From Parasteatoda lunata (Eukaryota; Arthropoda; Arachnida; Araneae; Theridiidae), in assembly GCA_949128135.1 (NCBI GenBank), contig OX421972.1, positions 111,281,826 through 111,345,825 of the forward strand: DNA of 64,000 nucleotides, written 5' to 3'. The position numbers and the translations under genes were made by a program. Positions 24,689-39,600 of the stretch are shown in pieces (positions within the stretch are counted from its first letter, which is position 1; each line of letters opens with the position of its first letter). The notes below the pieces were generated by a model. It searched no databases, had not been told where the DNA came from, and saw only the letters and a list, made by a program, of their open reading frames with translations.

Positions 24689-27600
24689 TTAAGTTAATGC
24701 TTGACTATATTTTTTAATTTAAGTGTTTGGTGTTTGCATGCATTATGTTGAGTATTAGTTATTGACTATCTGTTATTATCAAATTTATTTTGTATAATTT
24801 TAATTTTCTATGTACCTTGATCCTTGATAATCCTTATTGGTTAAATTTTTTCTGTTATTTTAAGTTGTCTGTTTTTGTTAAAATTCATTGCATTCTGTAT
24901 ATTTCTAAGAGTGGAAATATGCAAATATTATTTATTATATAAAAACTATCTATAATGAAACAATTGAATTAAGGATGATTCGTTGAAATTTGAATAAACT
25001 AGTTAGAAATGTTTTTTGCACTAATGGTAAAAATTCTTGTGCAGATCTCAAAGTACAGGTGCTCAATTGTATGTTAGCACTAGTGCTGGGTGAGATAAGA
25101 TTTTTTAATATCACAAAATATTGTTAAAAAATATCAAGATTTTACAATGTGTAACTAATATAACTAATTCACATTTTTATTTATGTTGGGCAATTTTTTT
25201 CTTTTAAAATAAAAACTAAAAACATTTTTTTCTGAAAATGTTTTTAATAGTCATAATTTAAAAAATTACTGAGAAATTATGAATGTTTAAAGATATGTAA
25301 AGTTTGCTGTAGAAGAAACATGATTTATGTGGTATTTTATAAATAAAATTACACATTTTTATGCTTCAAATGAACATCTTTTCGAGTTAATATTGGTTGC
25401 TTATCTATATTTTAAAGAAAACAAGAGAAAAAATACAATTTGAAACATAAAGTAGTGCCAAGCAAATCTATGTTCAACAGCTCAGTTGTCAATGTGTTGA
25501 AAGAATTATGAAACACTATATGACATGGTGCATAGAGTTTTTAAGAAGTGCTTAAAGGTGCTTATTTTCGATTTTCGTTTTTTAAAAGCCATTGAAGGTG
25601 CTTTTTTCATTGGGTGTTTTTATAAAGTGCTTAATTTTCCCTTTTCGAAAATTAGATTTTTTTTCTTTACCATGTCGATTTTCGCCACATACTATGCAAA
25701 AGTGTTCTTTTCACATGGTTCTATTCAACGTTTTCACAATTCATTCAAAAGCAATGCATTTTGGCTTTGCCAATCATTTTACTTGTTTGATTAAATACTT
25801 AGGGGTCAGTATGTGCGTCTACTGAGTTGGATTTGGTAAAATTATTGCACTTTCATGTGCAACTCTGCCTGCATTTTGCAAGATATTCTCAATTTCAGGC
25901 TTCATTTTCCACTGCTTGATATCAAATCAGAAAAACCTCTTGATCATTTTATAATGTCTAATATAATCAACAAAGACAGTTCTTTGTCACATACTAGTTA
26001 TTTTATCATGATCGTGTAAAGTCTTTGAAAATATGCTTATTTTTTGTTGAAAGATTTGGCTACCTACCCTGATATGAAGATTTTCTTCTCTCTTCTTGAT
26101 GGAAGTTAGTTTTACTCATTTTGGTCAATGATGTAGTCGGTATCTATGGAGTCTTGGTATTTGTTTATATTATCGTGTGTCGATATTTATTGTATTTACG
26201 ATATAGCGTGAGAATATAGCATAAGAATATCATTCTCACATTAAATAAAATTATTGATATTTCTGATTGCCTAGCTCTAGTAGACAAAGCTAAAGTAAGC
26301 CAGGGGAATAGCTCAGAATCAAGGTTTTCAACAGGTTAAGTTATTTAGGTTAGGTCTGACAAAGAATAATATAAATATAACAGTTTCTTAAATTAAGCAT
26401 TTAATCATGCATCAAACACTATGTTTTGAAAGAGTATGGAGTAATTGTTTTTTATCAAACAAAATTGGTTTAGTTAGATCTGGAATTATCACAGCTTTTA
26501 TTTTGCTTTTGTGAAAAATGTCTTCTCTGGAAACAAAAGTAATAAGTAATTATTAAAAATTAAATTTACAGTGGACTTTCTTGGGTCAACAAAATTTTCT
26601 GAGTATAATAAAAAGTTTTAGTAATATAATATAGAACACAAAAATTTACTTTAATGATATAGCGTAAGGGATCTATGCTTCAAGTCAGCTCATCTGGTTA
26701 AGATATTTGGTTTAATTTTCAAAAATAATTACTACCTATCCCTTATTCTTTAATGGACACAAATTCAAATTCATGATGGAAAATTAATTTTTATCAGAAA
26801 AATTTTATTTTTGTCTAACTATCTAATTTAATTTTAATTAGATCAAACAAATTAACATATTGGATTTCTTGAATGATAAGAATTGCAACTCTGTGCCAAA
26901 GAATTCTATTGTTTTCGTTAATATGTTAAGTATACAGTTGAACCTGTTTATCTCAAACCTCTTTATCTTGAAAGCCTCTTTATCTCGAAATTTCTAAAAT
27001 TCCCTACATTTACTGTCTAAAATCAATGTATTTTCCATGTTTATATCGAATTTTTTTTTCTAAACATCTGTTTCTCGAATTTCTAATAATAGCGCACAAA
27101 TGTTAAAAATTTCTTTATCAGTAGAACCCATAGATAGAGATGAATTTCTTGAATCCACAGGAAGTAGGGATGCACTTTATCCCTGCACTTCCTTAAGTAG
27201 AAAGGAATACAATGATTCTGGCAGTAAGTGAGGGGTTAATGAGTAGTGAACATCAGGGGTTAGCTTTTCAACATAAGAAAGCTAAGAATAGAAATTCATT
27301 TTGACATCAAAATTGCAACCAATGGATCAAAGGATAATTAAGAGTTTTAAAGTGAACTGTAAAAAACAGTTGGTACGCAGACTTGTAGATGCCATCGATG
27401 AAAAAAGTTAGACACTATCAGAATTACTGTTTTGCCTGGAGAAATGTGTCTCTAAAAACTATCCAAAATGGTTTTAAAAAGCTGGTTTTAAGAATAGCTA
27501 TGAAGATGATGAATAAGAGGTTGATGGCAACTGTAAAGAAGAAGAAAATGTTAACGATGAAAACGCTGTGCCAGATTTGCCAGAATGGAATGCAATAAAA

Positions 27601-30600
27601 TCTGGATTTAATGTTGACCTTAATTTTGAAGATTTTTACAAATAGACAACAGCCTGGCAACATGCGGAACATTGACAGATGCGGAAATCATAGATAATGC
27701 CAAAGGAATATCAGATAAAGAGGAAGAATCTGAAGATCATATTGATGAATCAAAAGTGAATGCAAAAGTAGAAAAAGCTGTAAAATTCTTATAAACTACC
27801 CTTGAATTTCAGGAAAATATTGGCTATGAGGAATTTGCGATCTTTCTAACCTCAAAAAAATAATCGAAACAAATAAGATTATACGTCAAAAATCTTGAAA
27901 AAATTATTTTCAATGTTAAATGTATGTTGAAAAACTGTTATGTAAATAGATGTATGTGGGTATAATTAATTTAAAGAAATGTCTATATTTTTCTACTAAA
28001 ATTAATTAAAGCACTTTTAATAGAATTTCTTAATTAAATTATTTTTTTTTAAAGTACCTGTATAACTCGAAACCTCTTTATCTCAAATTTTTCACCTTTC
28101 CCGTCAGATTCGAGATAAACAGGTTCGACTATATTAAGATGTGTTTTTGATTATCATTTCTTTATGCTGTCTAAACCAGAAAGGAATGAATGTTTATGAA
28201 AACTCTTTTTTTTCTTCAGGATTTTGTTCGATTGATTGAGCAGTTGGATAAGGCTTGCATTCGATTTGTCCATTTTTCCAAAGAGAATGAACTAAGAAGC
28301 AGGGTATGTTCATTGAATGATTATGATTCATAGGGTTTTGTGATTGAATGAATTTAATTCATGTGGTGATGTAGTACTAATAAAAAATAAAGAAAAAAGA
28401 GGGCAATAAAAGTTTCAGTTATTCAGTAGGGATTGTAAGTATTTTTAATAGTTTGTATCTTAATCTTTTAGTAATAATAATTAAACTTGGAATTAAGAAT
28501 TTAATCAAATTGAATGAATTAATTTGTATTAAAGTATGAAACAAGTGTTTACAGTTTGACAATACAACAGTGCTAATTTTCCTTTGTATAAAGTTTATTT
28601 GCCTTGAATTTTGGTTGAAAAATAAAATGATACTTCATATTGTTTCATATATTATGTAGATCAATAATTAATTACCATTTATCTTGAGTGTATCAGTTAA
28701 CTTATTTGACCCCAAAATTTTTTTCGAAATTTAAGGGATCCTTCGATTAATGGAAGTCTGGTGATCATGAAATATAGATCCATTATAAGTAATGAGATGG
28801 GTATAAATAACTCTGTATATATTTATCCGCTTGAAAAACTATTTTTAATGTGTTAAACAAAATTAATTTTGCCTTTTCTCTTATCTTATTTTCTTTACAT
28901 ATCAAAGTTTATTTTAAAAAAAAAATACTTAAAATTAATACTTTAAATTAATGAGAAAATTAATACTTTAAATTAATGAGAAATTTTGTATAGGAAAATT
29001 TAATTTGTTCAAGAATATTTAAAAAATATAAAGCAATAAATATTTTTAAGACTTACCATAAAGTTGCAAATTTAAAGATTATAGAACATCATCTGCATTG
29101 GATCGAGTAATGTTAACAGTGTTCGTCATACAAATCTTACTCTACTATAGATTATACTTCTCATTTGCTGAGTCCCACAAAAAACCATCGTCACAACCAT
29201 ACAAGAACTAAAAATTCCACACTTTTCTAAAACATTTTGCAATAACATATGAATCCATATTTTGTCATATCTAGTATCATTTGGTACCTGACATTTATCA
29301 TAATAATAGTTGACTTATTGACCCCTGATATACCAGAAATTTGCTATCTTGTAATAAAAAATGGAGGATCAACTTAACATTACTACTTATACAACAGTGC
29401 GATATATGCTGCTGGTCGATTTTTACAACAGGTCGATTTATACAATTGATCGACTATACAAGAAGATTGATAAAAAAAACTGTCATCATAGTTTATAAGA
29501 GTTTTCAAATGTTATGCTATCCGTTTTTAAGTAGTGTATAGAACAGTAGAACCATGATTGATCGTTTCTCAATACGACCTTTCATTGTGAATTATAGGTG
29601 TGACATTTTAATATGGCACAATAAGTACCAGAAAAATGATGAATACTGGTTAACGTTAAATATCAAATAACAACCTTAAAAAGTATGAAAAATAATAATG
29701 GACTTGAAAGTTATTAAATTAACAATAAATATAAAAATTTTAGTTTAAAACAAACAAAAAAAAAGAATAAATATATTTACTTGTTTAAAATATATAGAAA
29801 ATTTTGGATTAAGCAACTTTTTATTTTCCCAATAAAAATAATAAATTTCAATAACTGTGATAGATTGCTTTTCTTTTTCTGTACCAGATAATTCAAAAAG
29901 ATTCTCATAGTTTTAAAATCTTTGATACCTTCTGCTAATGTTGCACTGGTTGTGGTTATATTTCACCATCTTCACTTTATTTTGTACTTCTACAGTTTCT
30001 TCAACCATCTTTTTGACTGATATCAAACTACAAGTTTCAATGTTTTTATTAAATAATACTAAATGTGAAAATATTAAATGTAATGCTAGAGGCATTTTTC
30101 CCAAACTGCGTTAAACCCTCATTTTCTTCCACTTCATTAGCATCAAAAATTAGGTACTATTCTCAAAATAAAACATTTTTTTCAAATGTTGATAAAATTT
30201 CTGAATAATAGGTGCAGAAATCTTTTGTTTTCAAAACTGATATAAAAAGGTATCATTAGCATTATAGGAAGAGCATTTGTGCTTGATTGAACTATTCATA
30301 AAAGAATGAAAATTAAAGATGAGGGGGGGGGGGCGGAATGAGACTCAATGTATATATTTTTAATGAAACAGAAATAGTGCCTCTGATATAACGAACTCCT
30401 TTGTATACATGTCTTTATTTTTCTGTCACGTTATTATGTAAATAAGAAGTAAATGTAAGAAGGATTTTATTAGGAATAAGATGCTTTTCTTAAACCAAAA
30501 GGAATGTTAAATGTTTTTTCTTAAAAAAAAAAAAAAAAAAAACCAAAATAATGATGCGTTTTTTAAGAATAAAAGGAGTAGTAATGTTTTTTCTAAGAAT

Positions 30601-33600
30601 GAAAAGAATGGTAATGCTTTTTTTAAGAATAAAATCAATGATATTGCTCTTTTCAAGAGTAAAATAAATGGTAAGAATTTTCTTAAGAATAAATTAAATG
30701 ATTGTCGTTTCCTTTAAAGTAAGAGGAATGGTGATATTTTTGTAAAGAATTGATGGAAAAAAAATTGGAGAGAAATAGTGAGCTGAGAACACTATTAATA
30801 GAAAAGATTGTGGTTTAATGTCCAAAAAGAAAAATGTGTTCTATTACAAAATATTTTTGTTTATAGAATTTTTAAATATTTTATTTGTTTCTAATGTTAT
30901 TTTTCCATTTCAGGTATTTTCAGAAAAGATGGGTCTTGAATCTGGCTGGAACTGTCATATTTCTTTACTAAGTGACGATAAATGGTAATAGGCTTTACTG
31001 GATTGCTTTTGTTATTTCTGAGGCCATCCGTAACGATGTCACCCTTTTTTTTAATAATTTATACTCTTTTTTTTTCCACACAAGTGCCACACATCACTGT
31101 ACCCTGAACTCAGCTCTTGTCACATATTTTTTATGCATTACATGAACTAGGTTCAGAAATGTTCACTATGTAGCAGATTTTATTTTTAAATTTTATGCAT
31201 TCGTGAACATAACAATTATAATTAAAAGTATCTGATTAAGGGAGGAGCACTTCGAAATATTTCTATCTTATATTGGCAACGCTTGTGGTAGTGTGAGGCT
31301 TGTTCCCAAAAGCAGAGTTCGGGAAATGGAAGAATTGTTTAGTTTTTTTTTAACAAAATTCGCACCTTATTTTGTTAAAATGTTGTTTTTTTCGCACGTG
31401 ATATTTGGGAAACTTTTATACACTGATGTTAAAATTACTTTTCAGTGTAACATCTAATCTAGTTCCGAAATCTATTGGGAAGTAAAGAATGTTAATTTTT
31501 AGTAAAAAAACAACCTCCATAGTCTTTTATTAGCGATAACTGTAATTATTAAAACTGTTGCATCAAACTTTCTGTATTTAGGTTGCTGTATTACATCAGC
31601 AATTTATCAATCAGATAAATAGAAAAAATAAAAATAACACTATAATTTGGGAAACTTTTATACACTGATGTTAAAATTACTTTTCAGTGTAACATCTAAT
31701 CTAGTTCCGAAATCTATTGGGAAGTAAAGAATGTTAATTTTTAGTAAAAAAACAACCTCCATAGTCTTTTATTAGCGATAACTGTAATTATTAAAACTGT
31801 TGCATCAAACTTTCTGTATTTAGGTTGCTGTATTACATCAGCAATTTATCAATCAGATAAATAGAAAAAATAAAAATAACACTATAATTTGGGAAACTTT
31901 TATACACTGATGTTAAAATTACTTTTCAGTGTAACATCTAATCTAGTTCCGAAATCTATTGGGAAGTAAAGAATGTTAATTTTTAGTAAAAAAACAACCT
32001 CCATAGTCTTTTATTAGCGATAACTGTAATTATTAAAACTGTTGCATCAAACTTTCTGTATTTAGGTTGCTGTATTACATCAGCAATTTATCAATCAGAT
32101 AAATAGAAAAAATAAAAATAACACTATAATTTGGGAAACTTTTATACACTGATGTTAAAATTACTTTTCAGTGTAACATCTAATCTAGTTCCGAAATCTA
32201 TTGGGAAGTAAAGAATGTTAATTTTTAGTAAAAAAACAACCTCCATAGTCTTTTATTAGCGATAACTGTAATTATTAAAACTGTTGCATCAAACTTTCTG
32301 TATTTAGGTTGCTGTATTACATCAGCAATTTATCAATCAGATAAATAGAAAAAATAAAAATAACACTATAATTTGGGAAACTTTTATACACTGATGTTAA
32401 AATTACTTTTCAGTGTAACATCTAATCTAGTTCCGAAATCTATTGGGAAGTAAAGAATGTTAATTTTTAGTAAAAAAACAACCTCCATAGTCTTTTATTA
32501 GCGATAACTGTAATTATTAAAACTGTTGCATCAAACTTTCTGTATTTAGGTTGCTGTATTACATCAGCAATTTATCAATCAGATAAATAGAAAAAATAAA
32601 AATAACACTATAATTTGGGAAACTTTTATACACTGATGTTAAAATTACTTTTCAGTGTAACATCTAATCTAGTTCCGAAATCTATTGGGAAGTAAAGAAT
32701 GTTAATTTTTAGTAAAAAAACAACCTCCATAGTCTTTTATTAGCGATAACTGTAATTATTAAAACTGTTGCATCAAACTTTCTGTATTTAGGTTGCTGTA
32801 TTACATCAGCAATTTATCAATCAGATAAATAGAAAAAATAAAAATAACACTATAATTTGGGAAACTTTTATACACTGATGTTAAAATTACTTTTCAGTGT
32901 AACATCTAATCTAGTTCCGAAATCTATTGGGAAGTAAAGAATGTTAATTTTTAGTAAAAAAACAACCTCCATAGTCTTTTATTAGCGATAACTGTAATTA
33001 TTAAAACTGTTGCATCAAACTTTCTGTATTTAGGTTGCTGTATTACATCAGCAATTTATCAATCAGATAAATAGAAAAAATAAAAATAACACTATAATTT
33101 GGGAAACTTTTATACACTGATGTTAAAATTACTTTTCAGTGTAACATCTAATCTAGTTCCGAAATCTATTGGGAAGTAAAGAATGTTAATTTTTAGTAAA
33201 AAAACAACCTCCATAGTCTTTTATTAGCGATAACTGTAATTATTAAAACTGTTGCATCAAACTTTCTGTATTTAGGTTGCTGTATTACATCAGCAATTTA
33301 TCAATCAGATAAATAGAAAAAATAAAAATAACACTATAATTTGGGAAACTTTTATACACTGATGTTAAAATTACTTTTCAGTGTAACATCTAATCTAGTT
33401 CCGAAATCTATTGGGAAGTAAAGAATGTTAATTTTTAGTAAAAAAACAACCTCCATAGTCTTTTATTAGCGATAACTGTAATTATTAAAACTGTTGCATC
33501 AAACTTTCTGTATTTAGGTTGCTGTATTACATCAGCAATTTATCAATCAGATAAATAGAAAAAATAAAAATAACACTATAATTTGGGAAACTTTTATACA

Positions 33601-36600
33601 CTGATGTTAAAATTACTTTTCAGTGTAACATCTAATCTAGTTCCGAAATCTATTGGGAAGTAAAGAATGTTAATTTTTAGTAAAAAAACAACCTCCATAG
33701 TCTTTTATTAGCGATAACTGTAATTATTAAAACTGTTGCATCAAACTTTCTGTATTTAGGTTGCTGTATTACATCAGCAATTTATCAATCAGATAAATAG
33801 AAAAAGTAAAATAACATTATTTTTTCCTTTTTTAAAATTTTTAATGTCATACCATGTTAAACCGTATAATATACTCATGCATAAGCCTGAGTGTTCATGG
33901 AAGAGTTAAGATTAATTTATTAGTTAATTTTGTTATATTGTTTGCAGTGAGAAAAATGGTCCAAATTCCCTTGTTTCTCCATTGAAGTTTTCTCGCCATT
34001 ATGCTTTTCCTCCCTCTACAGAAGAAACATGTGCATCTGATTCTCGAAATGAGGTTTGTATGCTTTAATACTGTACATTTTTTTGCTCTAATACATATGC
34101 ATATTGTATACTATGCATCTTGTATTCATATTGAGACTCTAATTATTAATTAAAAGAACTACCATTTTCACTTGGTGTAAAGATTTATATTTTAATTATT
34201 GAATGTCCCCAAAATGCCCTTTGATTCAAAAAATCCATTACTGAAGTAGATAGTTTAAATTGCTGCATTCTCCTGAGAAAACCAGGGAAATTGCTGCATT
34301 CTCCTGAGGAAACCAGAGAAGTTTAAATTGCTGCATTCTCTGAGGAAACCAGAGAGTTCCCCATCTGGTGATGAGCTTTGTAAAATGCTTGAAATTTGTT
34401 TAGAATAAGGATCTGTTGTCCTATGCAAAATTCTGAAAATCTTACTTTGTTCTTCTCCCATTAATTTTTTATTCAATCCATCTTTGGCTTTTTATCATTT
34501 TTGAAATACACAGTAGTTATAAGTAATAGGTGAGTGTACACATTGTATATATGTGTATTATTCTTCGTATCTACTTTTAATTTGTTTGAATCAAATGAGT
34601 TGAACAACTACAAACATATATAAAAAATGTAAATTAAGTATTATTAAGGATAATAGTAGTATAAAGAGACAGAAAAATAATTTATATAAGTAAATTATAA
34701 TTGATATAATTGCATATTCTTTATTAGTATATTTTTAAGATTATTAGTACTGTTAAACCCCAATATTGTGAACCTTCAAGGGACCGAAATTTTGGTTCAC
34801 TATAACCGGGACTTCACTATATCCGTTTGGCAAACAATTTTAACTAATGATTCCAATATCCCTCCTTTTATTACACATTATTTAACTAAATAACCAATAA
34901 AATGAAATACAAAAATGACTGAAAAATAATACATAGCAACAAAAAATGTGTTATTTTTTTATTACTCTTCGTCTTGTGTGCAAAAACAAATCAATAATCT
35001 TAAGCTCATGTGCAATTCTCAACATCAGATATGGAAACACTTCCCAATTCTCTGATAATTTTTCCTGAATTTATATTATTCCACTTTCTAAACCTGTCTA
35101 ACGAGCCATTCAAGCACACAAAGCAAATTCATTGGCTTTGACTTCAAGCATTTCTCCAGATACTGGTAGGTTCTTTGAATGTTGAACAAATTCAATAATG
35201 CTATTCGATAATGAAACAAACAAGAAAAATGCTTGTTGCTACATTCCATGCTATAGATGGTTTTAAAAATCGGTATATGTATTTATTTTGACGTAGAAAT
35301 TTCAAAATTGTTGCAAAAAATTAAGAAAATCAGTCGAAGACAGAAAAAAGTTCATAATATCCAACTTCCTCTCTTTTTTTTGGTTCACTATATTCACAAA
35401 AAATAACATACGTTTATAGCAAGACACGGGAGCGAACATTTCGTTCACTATAGCGGGGTTTGATTGTATATTCTATTGTGTGAAATATAGCATATGACTT
35501 GTCTTTGATTTAGTTGAATTAACATATGCTTCTACTTAAAGTGCATTGTTTATTTTTAGATCCCTATTCGCCATGCAAGTGCTCCCAGTATGATTAATCT
35601 TGAACCAAATAAAGTGAAATCTGAAGAATTAAGTACTCATTCTAAAAGTGAAGATTCAACATCTCTTTATAATATATCTTCAAGCAAGTATGAATTTCAA
35701 ATGAAATACTTTTTTCATATAAATCTGTAGATTATGTTTGAAACAACACTATTTTCCAATTTCACAGAATTATGTGGCTGAAAAAGTTACTAGCTAACTA
35801 ACTGGTATTTTATTTTTAAAAAAAAGTGTGTTGTTTAAATAGGGTATATATTAATTATTGACCTTATTTAGGAAGTATTTTTTATTTGCTGTGTGGAATT
35901 TAACATTATTGGTGCTGCAGCGTTTTTGTTATGAGTATACACACTATTTGTTATGAGTAATAGGTATTTAAAATTGTCTGAAAAAAAGGCCTTTTTCATA
36001 ACGTCTTGTTGCTTTGTTATTGAAATCCAAAAGAGCAATAAAGCATTGTAAATAAATAAATTGGCCACTTAATGATTTGCTTAATCCAATCTATGTGGGA
36101 AATAAACAATAAAACTTTAATATCAGTTGGAAAATAAAACACTTAACAGGGTAGTCATACACTTTCTCCCATTCCCAGAACACCTCAGCTAATCTCATAG
36201 AGTCCAAAACCTCTTATTGTAAGATTCCTCTTTCAATATGAGTTAATTATTTTTTTTCAATTCTAAGTTTTGCATATGATGTGTTATTTAGATGTTAGGG
36301 GGTAAAAACTAAAGATGTGAAGATAAGTAGCTTTTTGGCTCTCAAAAGCTTAGCTCACTTCAGAAAACATCACAAACTCCTATTTTTCTTATTTGGGATT
36401 CCTAAAGCAAAATAAAATTTCTAGTTTTCTGGTAATTAGTTTGAGCTAAAATTTTAATTTGGCTATTATTGTTGGAAAAGTGAATGATTGTGTTCTATTA
36501 TTTTTCGTAAGTACTTTTATCTTGTAGTGCAGTTTAATCTCATATTGCTGTGCTGTACAGTACACAAAAAAAAGGAAAACAATGAATAACTTTTGATCTA

Positions 36601-39600
36601 ATGATAAGATTTGCATGCACTAGGATTCAATATTAATGGTTTAAAGAAGTGACCTCAAATATGCTAATTAATTTGTGCTAGCATGTTTTAAGCTATAAAA
36701 TCAGACTCAAAAAATGCGGGGTAGGGTAGTCGCAATCTGGGAAATATGATTCCAATACTTTGGGCAAGAGAGGATACGAAAGTTTGGACCACTTAATAAA
36801 AAGTTTACTTTGTTCTTATTTCGTTATATCTCGAGAACCTTTTCAATGAATTGAAACATTTTTGCACACAATTGTGAAATTTATTTTTCTAAAGATAATT
36901 CCTTGCAGAAATGGTTTTTAAAAATTATTCATTACTTTTTATTTATAGTTATAGTAAAAAAATTTTAATTGTAAGGTATTCAAATTTTTACATAATTTTT
37001 AAGAGTGTAAGTTTGTATGGAAAAATAAAAAATTTGGCCAAAGTTGCTCTTAATGGTTTCTGAGTGCCTGTATTTGTAATTGGACTTCTCGGGAACTATT
37101 CAGCAGATTTCGTTCAACTTTTATATTTTGTCATATAAAATTACATTCTTTTAAATGGTATTTAAAATTGTATACCTTACCATTCAAAAAATTTTTTGAC
37201 TATTATATTTAATAATAAAGAAAATAATTATTAAAAATTACTCTTCGCATGGATTTACCTTTCAATTTTTACTAAGCCATTGGCACCATATTTCCCATAT
37301 TGCTACTACTACCCTCCTTATTTTTGAGGGTCAGAAATACTCATCCGTGAAAGAAATATGTTTTTTCAGCCACAAAAAAGTAGGTTTTTGAGCCTTATTT
37401 CATAACTTGAAGCATCGTCTGTACTAATTAATTAACATATTTAAGGTAAGACCCTCAAACCATTGAGTTCTAGTATGTAAAGATCTGATCATTTGATTAA
37501 GAGAAACAAGTGTTACAACAAAGGAAAAACGTCGTATTTAATTGAATACCCATGATTTTGAATTATAGATTGCTTTTGAATTCACTGTTACTTATGCAAG
37601 CAATGATTTGTGTCTCTTTTCATAGGACACACCTAGGAACAGAGAGCCTATTTCAAGATATTTCCCTAGAAGAGCAGTCCTACAGGAAATCCTCTCTGCA
37701 GGACATAATGATGTGTGAAGAGGGGGGATCTAGTCACGTAACCGAAAGTACTGACCAGAGTGCCCCTGTTACATTTGATATGTCTAATAGGGTATGTCTT
37801 TTTAAATTAATAGAGTTGCACATCAGTAAATAGTATATTGGCATGGTGCGTAACGTTTTTAAAAAGAGCTTAACGGTGCTTATTTTCGATTTTTGTTATT
37901 AACAGTCCTTAAAGGTGCTTATTTTTGATTTTTGTTATTAACAGTCCTTAAAGGTGCTTTCTTCATTGAGTGTTTTTTAAAAGTGCTTAATTTTCCCTTT
38001 TCAAAAATGAGATTTTTTTTTCTTTATCATGTCGATTTTCGCCACATATTACATAAAAGTTTGCTTTTCACATTGTTCTATTCCACATTTTCACAATTCA
38101 TTCAACTACAATCTATTTCGGTGTACTGTTGGTCCATAGTGTATGAAAGTGCCAACCATCACTGTAGATAAGTTTTTTTGTTATGTTAACTCCTTAACAT
38201 CTATTTCAGAAAAATGGACTAAAAATGGAAAACATTTTTGACTGTTTAATTTTGTTATTTATATTATTATATGAAAGTTAGAAAATGGTTTTTTATTACA
38301 AAATAAAATTTTAAATGCAATTTTTACACACACATCTTATTCAGTTTGAGCAAATTAAAATAAATTTTGAAGCTAAATATAATATAAAAACACCACAATA
38401 TGATTTTCAATACATAAATATTACAAATCTTTTACAGTATGGTATATCCCAAAACTCGCTGCTTCTATGGTTTAAGATCATTATTGAAATCTCACTTAAT
38501 AAAAAGAAAGACGAAGATTTTATGTGATAAGGTATTTATCAAGTCAGTTTTGACTTATGCTTCAGAAACATGGACTTAAACAAAAAGGGAAGAGAAGTTA
38601 TTACCAATCTTTGAAAGGAAGGTCTTACGAACCATCTTTGGTGCTATCCTCGATAACAAAAACTGAAAAAAGAAAGATATAATTTTGAAATATATAAGAT
38701 CTTTAATAATGATGATTTCATTAAATCTATTAAACTAAGTAGAATGAGATGCGCCAGGCATGTAGTGAGAATGAGCCCAGAACGAACAGCATTAAGAGTC
38801 TTTAATGCTGTTATTTAATGCTTTAATGCTGTCCCTCCAATAAAAGGCCAAGAGGAAGGCCCAAAGAGAGATGGAAAGACTGTGTAGATGAGGATTTTGC
38901 CATCCTAAAAGTAAAGAACTGGAAATCAATTGCTGGGAGAAGGGCAGAATAGGAAAAGCTTCTGAGGAAGGCTCAGGCTCACAAAGGGCTGCTGATGATG
39001 ATATCCCAAAACACGCTGCTGCACACAAGCCCATGTCACACTCTTTGCATCAAACACATTTTCCCTCCCTCGACTGAAGTCGTAATCGTTGAAAAACTAG
39101 AACCACTAATAGTGAATTAAATATCCTAAAGTAAATACGAACTCAGCTTGGGCTTCACAAATAGAAACGTTAATTTTTCTGCTGCCGGAAGTCAGTTCGG
39201 GCATCACAAATACTACACACAGTAGTTACCCAAATTGTATTCGGGGGACACTGGCAAGGGGTTAATGTTCTTATATTTTTAAACTGACCTTATTTATTGT
39301 TTATTTTTTTATCCCGCTTATTATATGTTTATTAAAGGTTCAAACCCTAACAAACAATAAGCATTAAATCCAATAGTAGGTCTGTTCTGTCGTTTTGATA
39401 ACCTCTGCTCTTGAGATAAGTCCGGGTACTACTTTGTCTTGTACTCACCCTCCTTGATGTTTGTCTATGCTAGGCTCACGAAAACTGCAATGAAGCAATG
39501 GAAGAAAATAACTACATTCAAAGCCTGAACAAAGGTTTTGCGAGCCCCAGGGCAAAATTTATTGCAGGCACCTTTTCTCAAAGCACAAAAAGCTTTATTT

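Noticed and set aside
31404..33810. A CRISPR-like array
   Set aside because: Units are 242-bp head-to-tail copies without unique spacers, in a eukaryotic intron.
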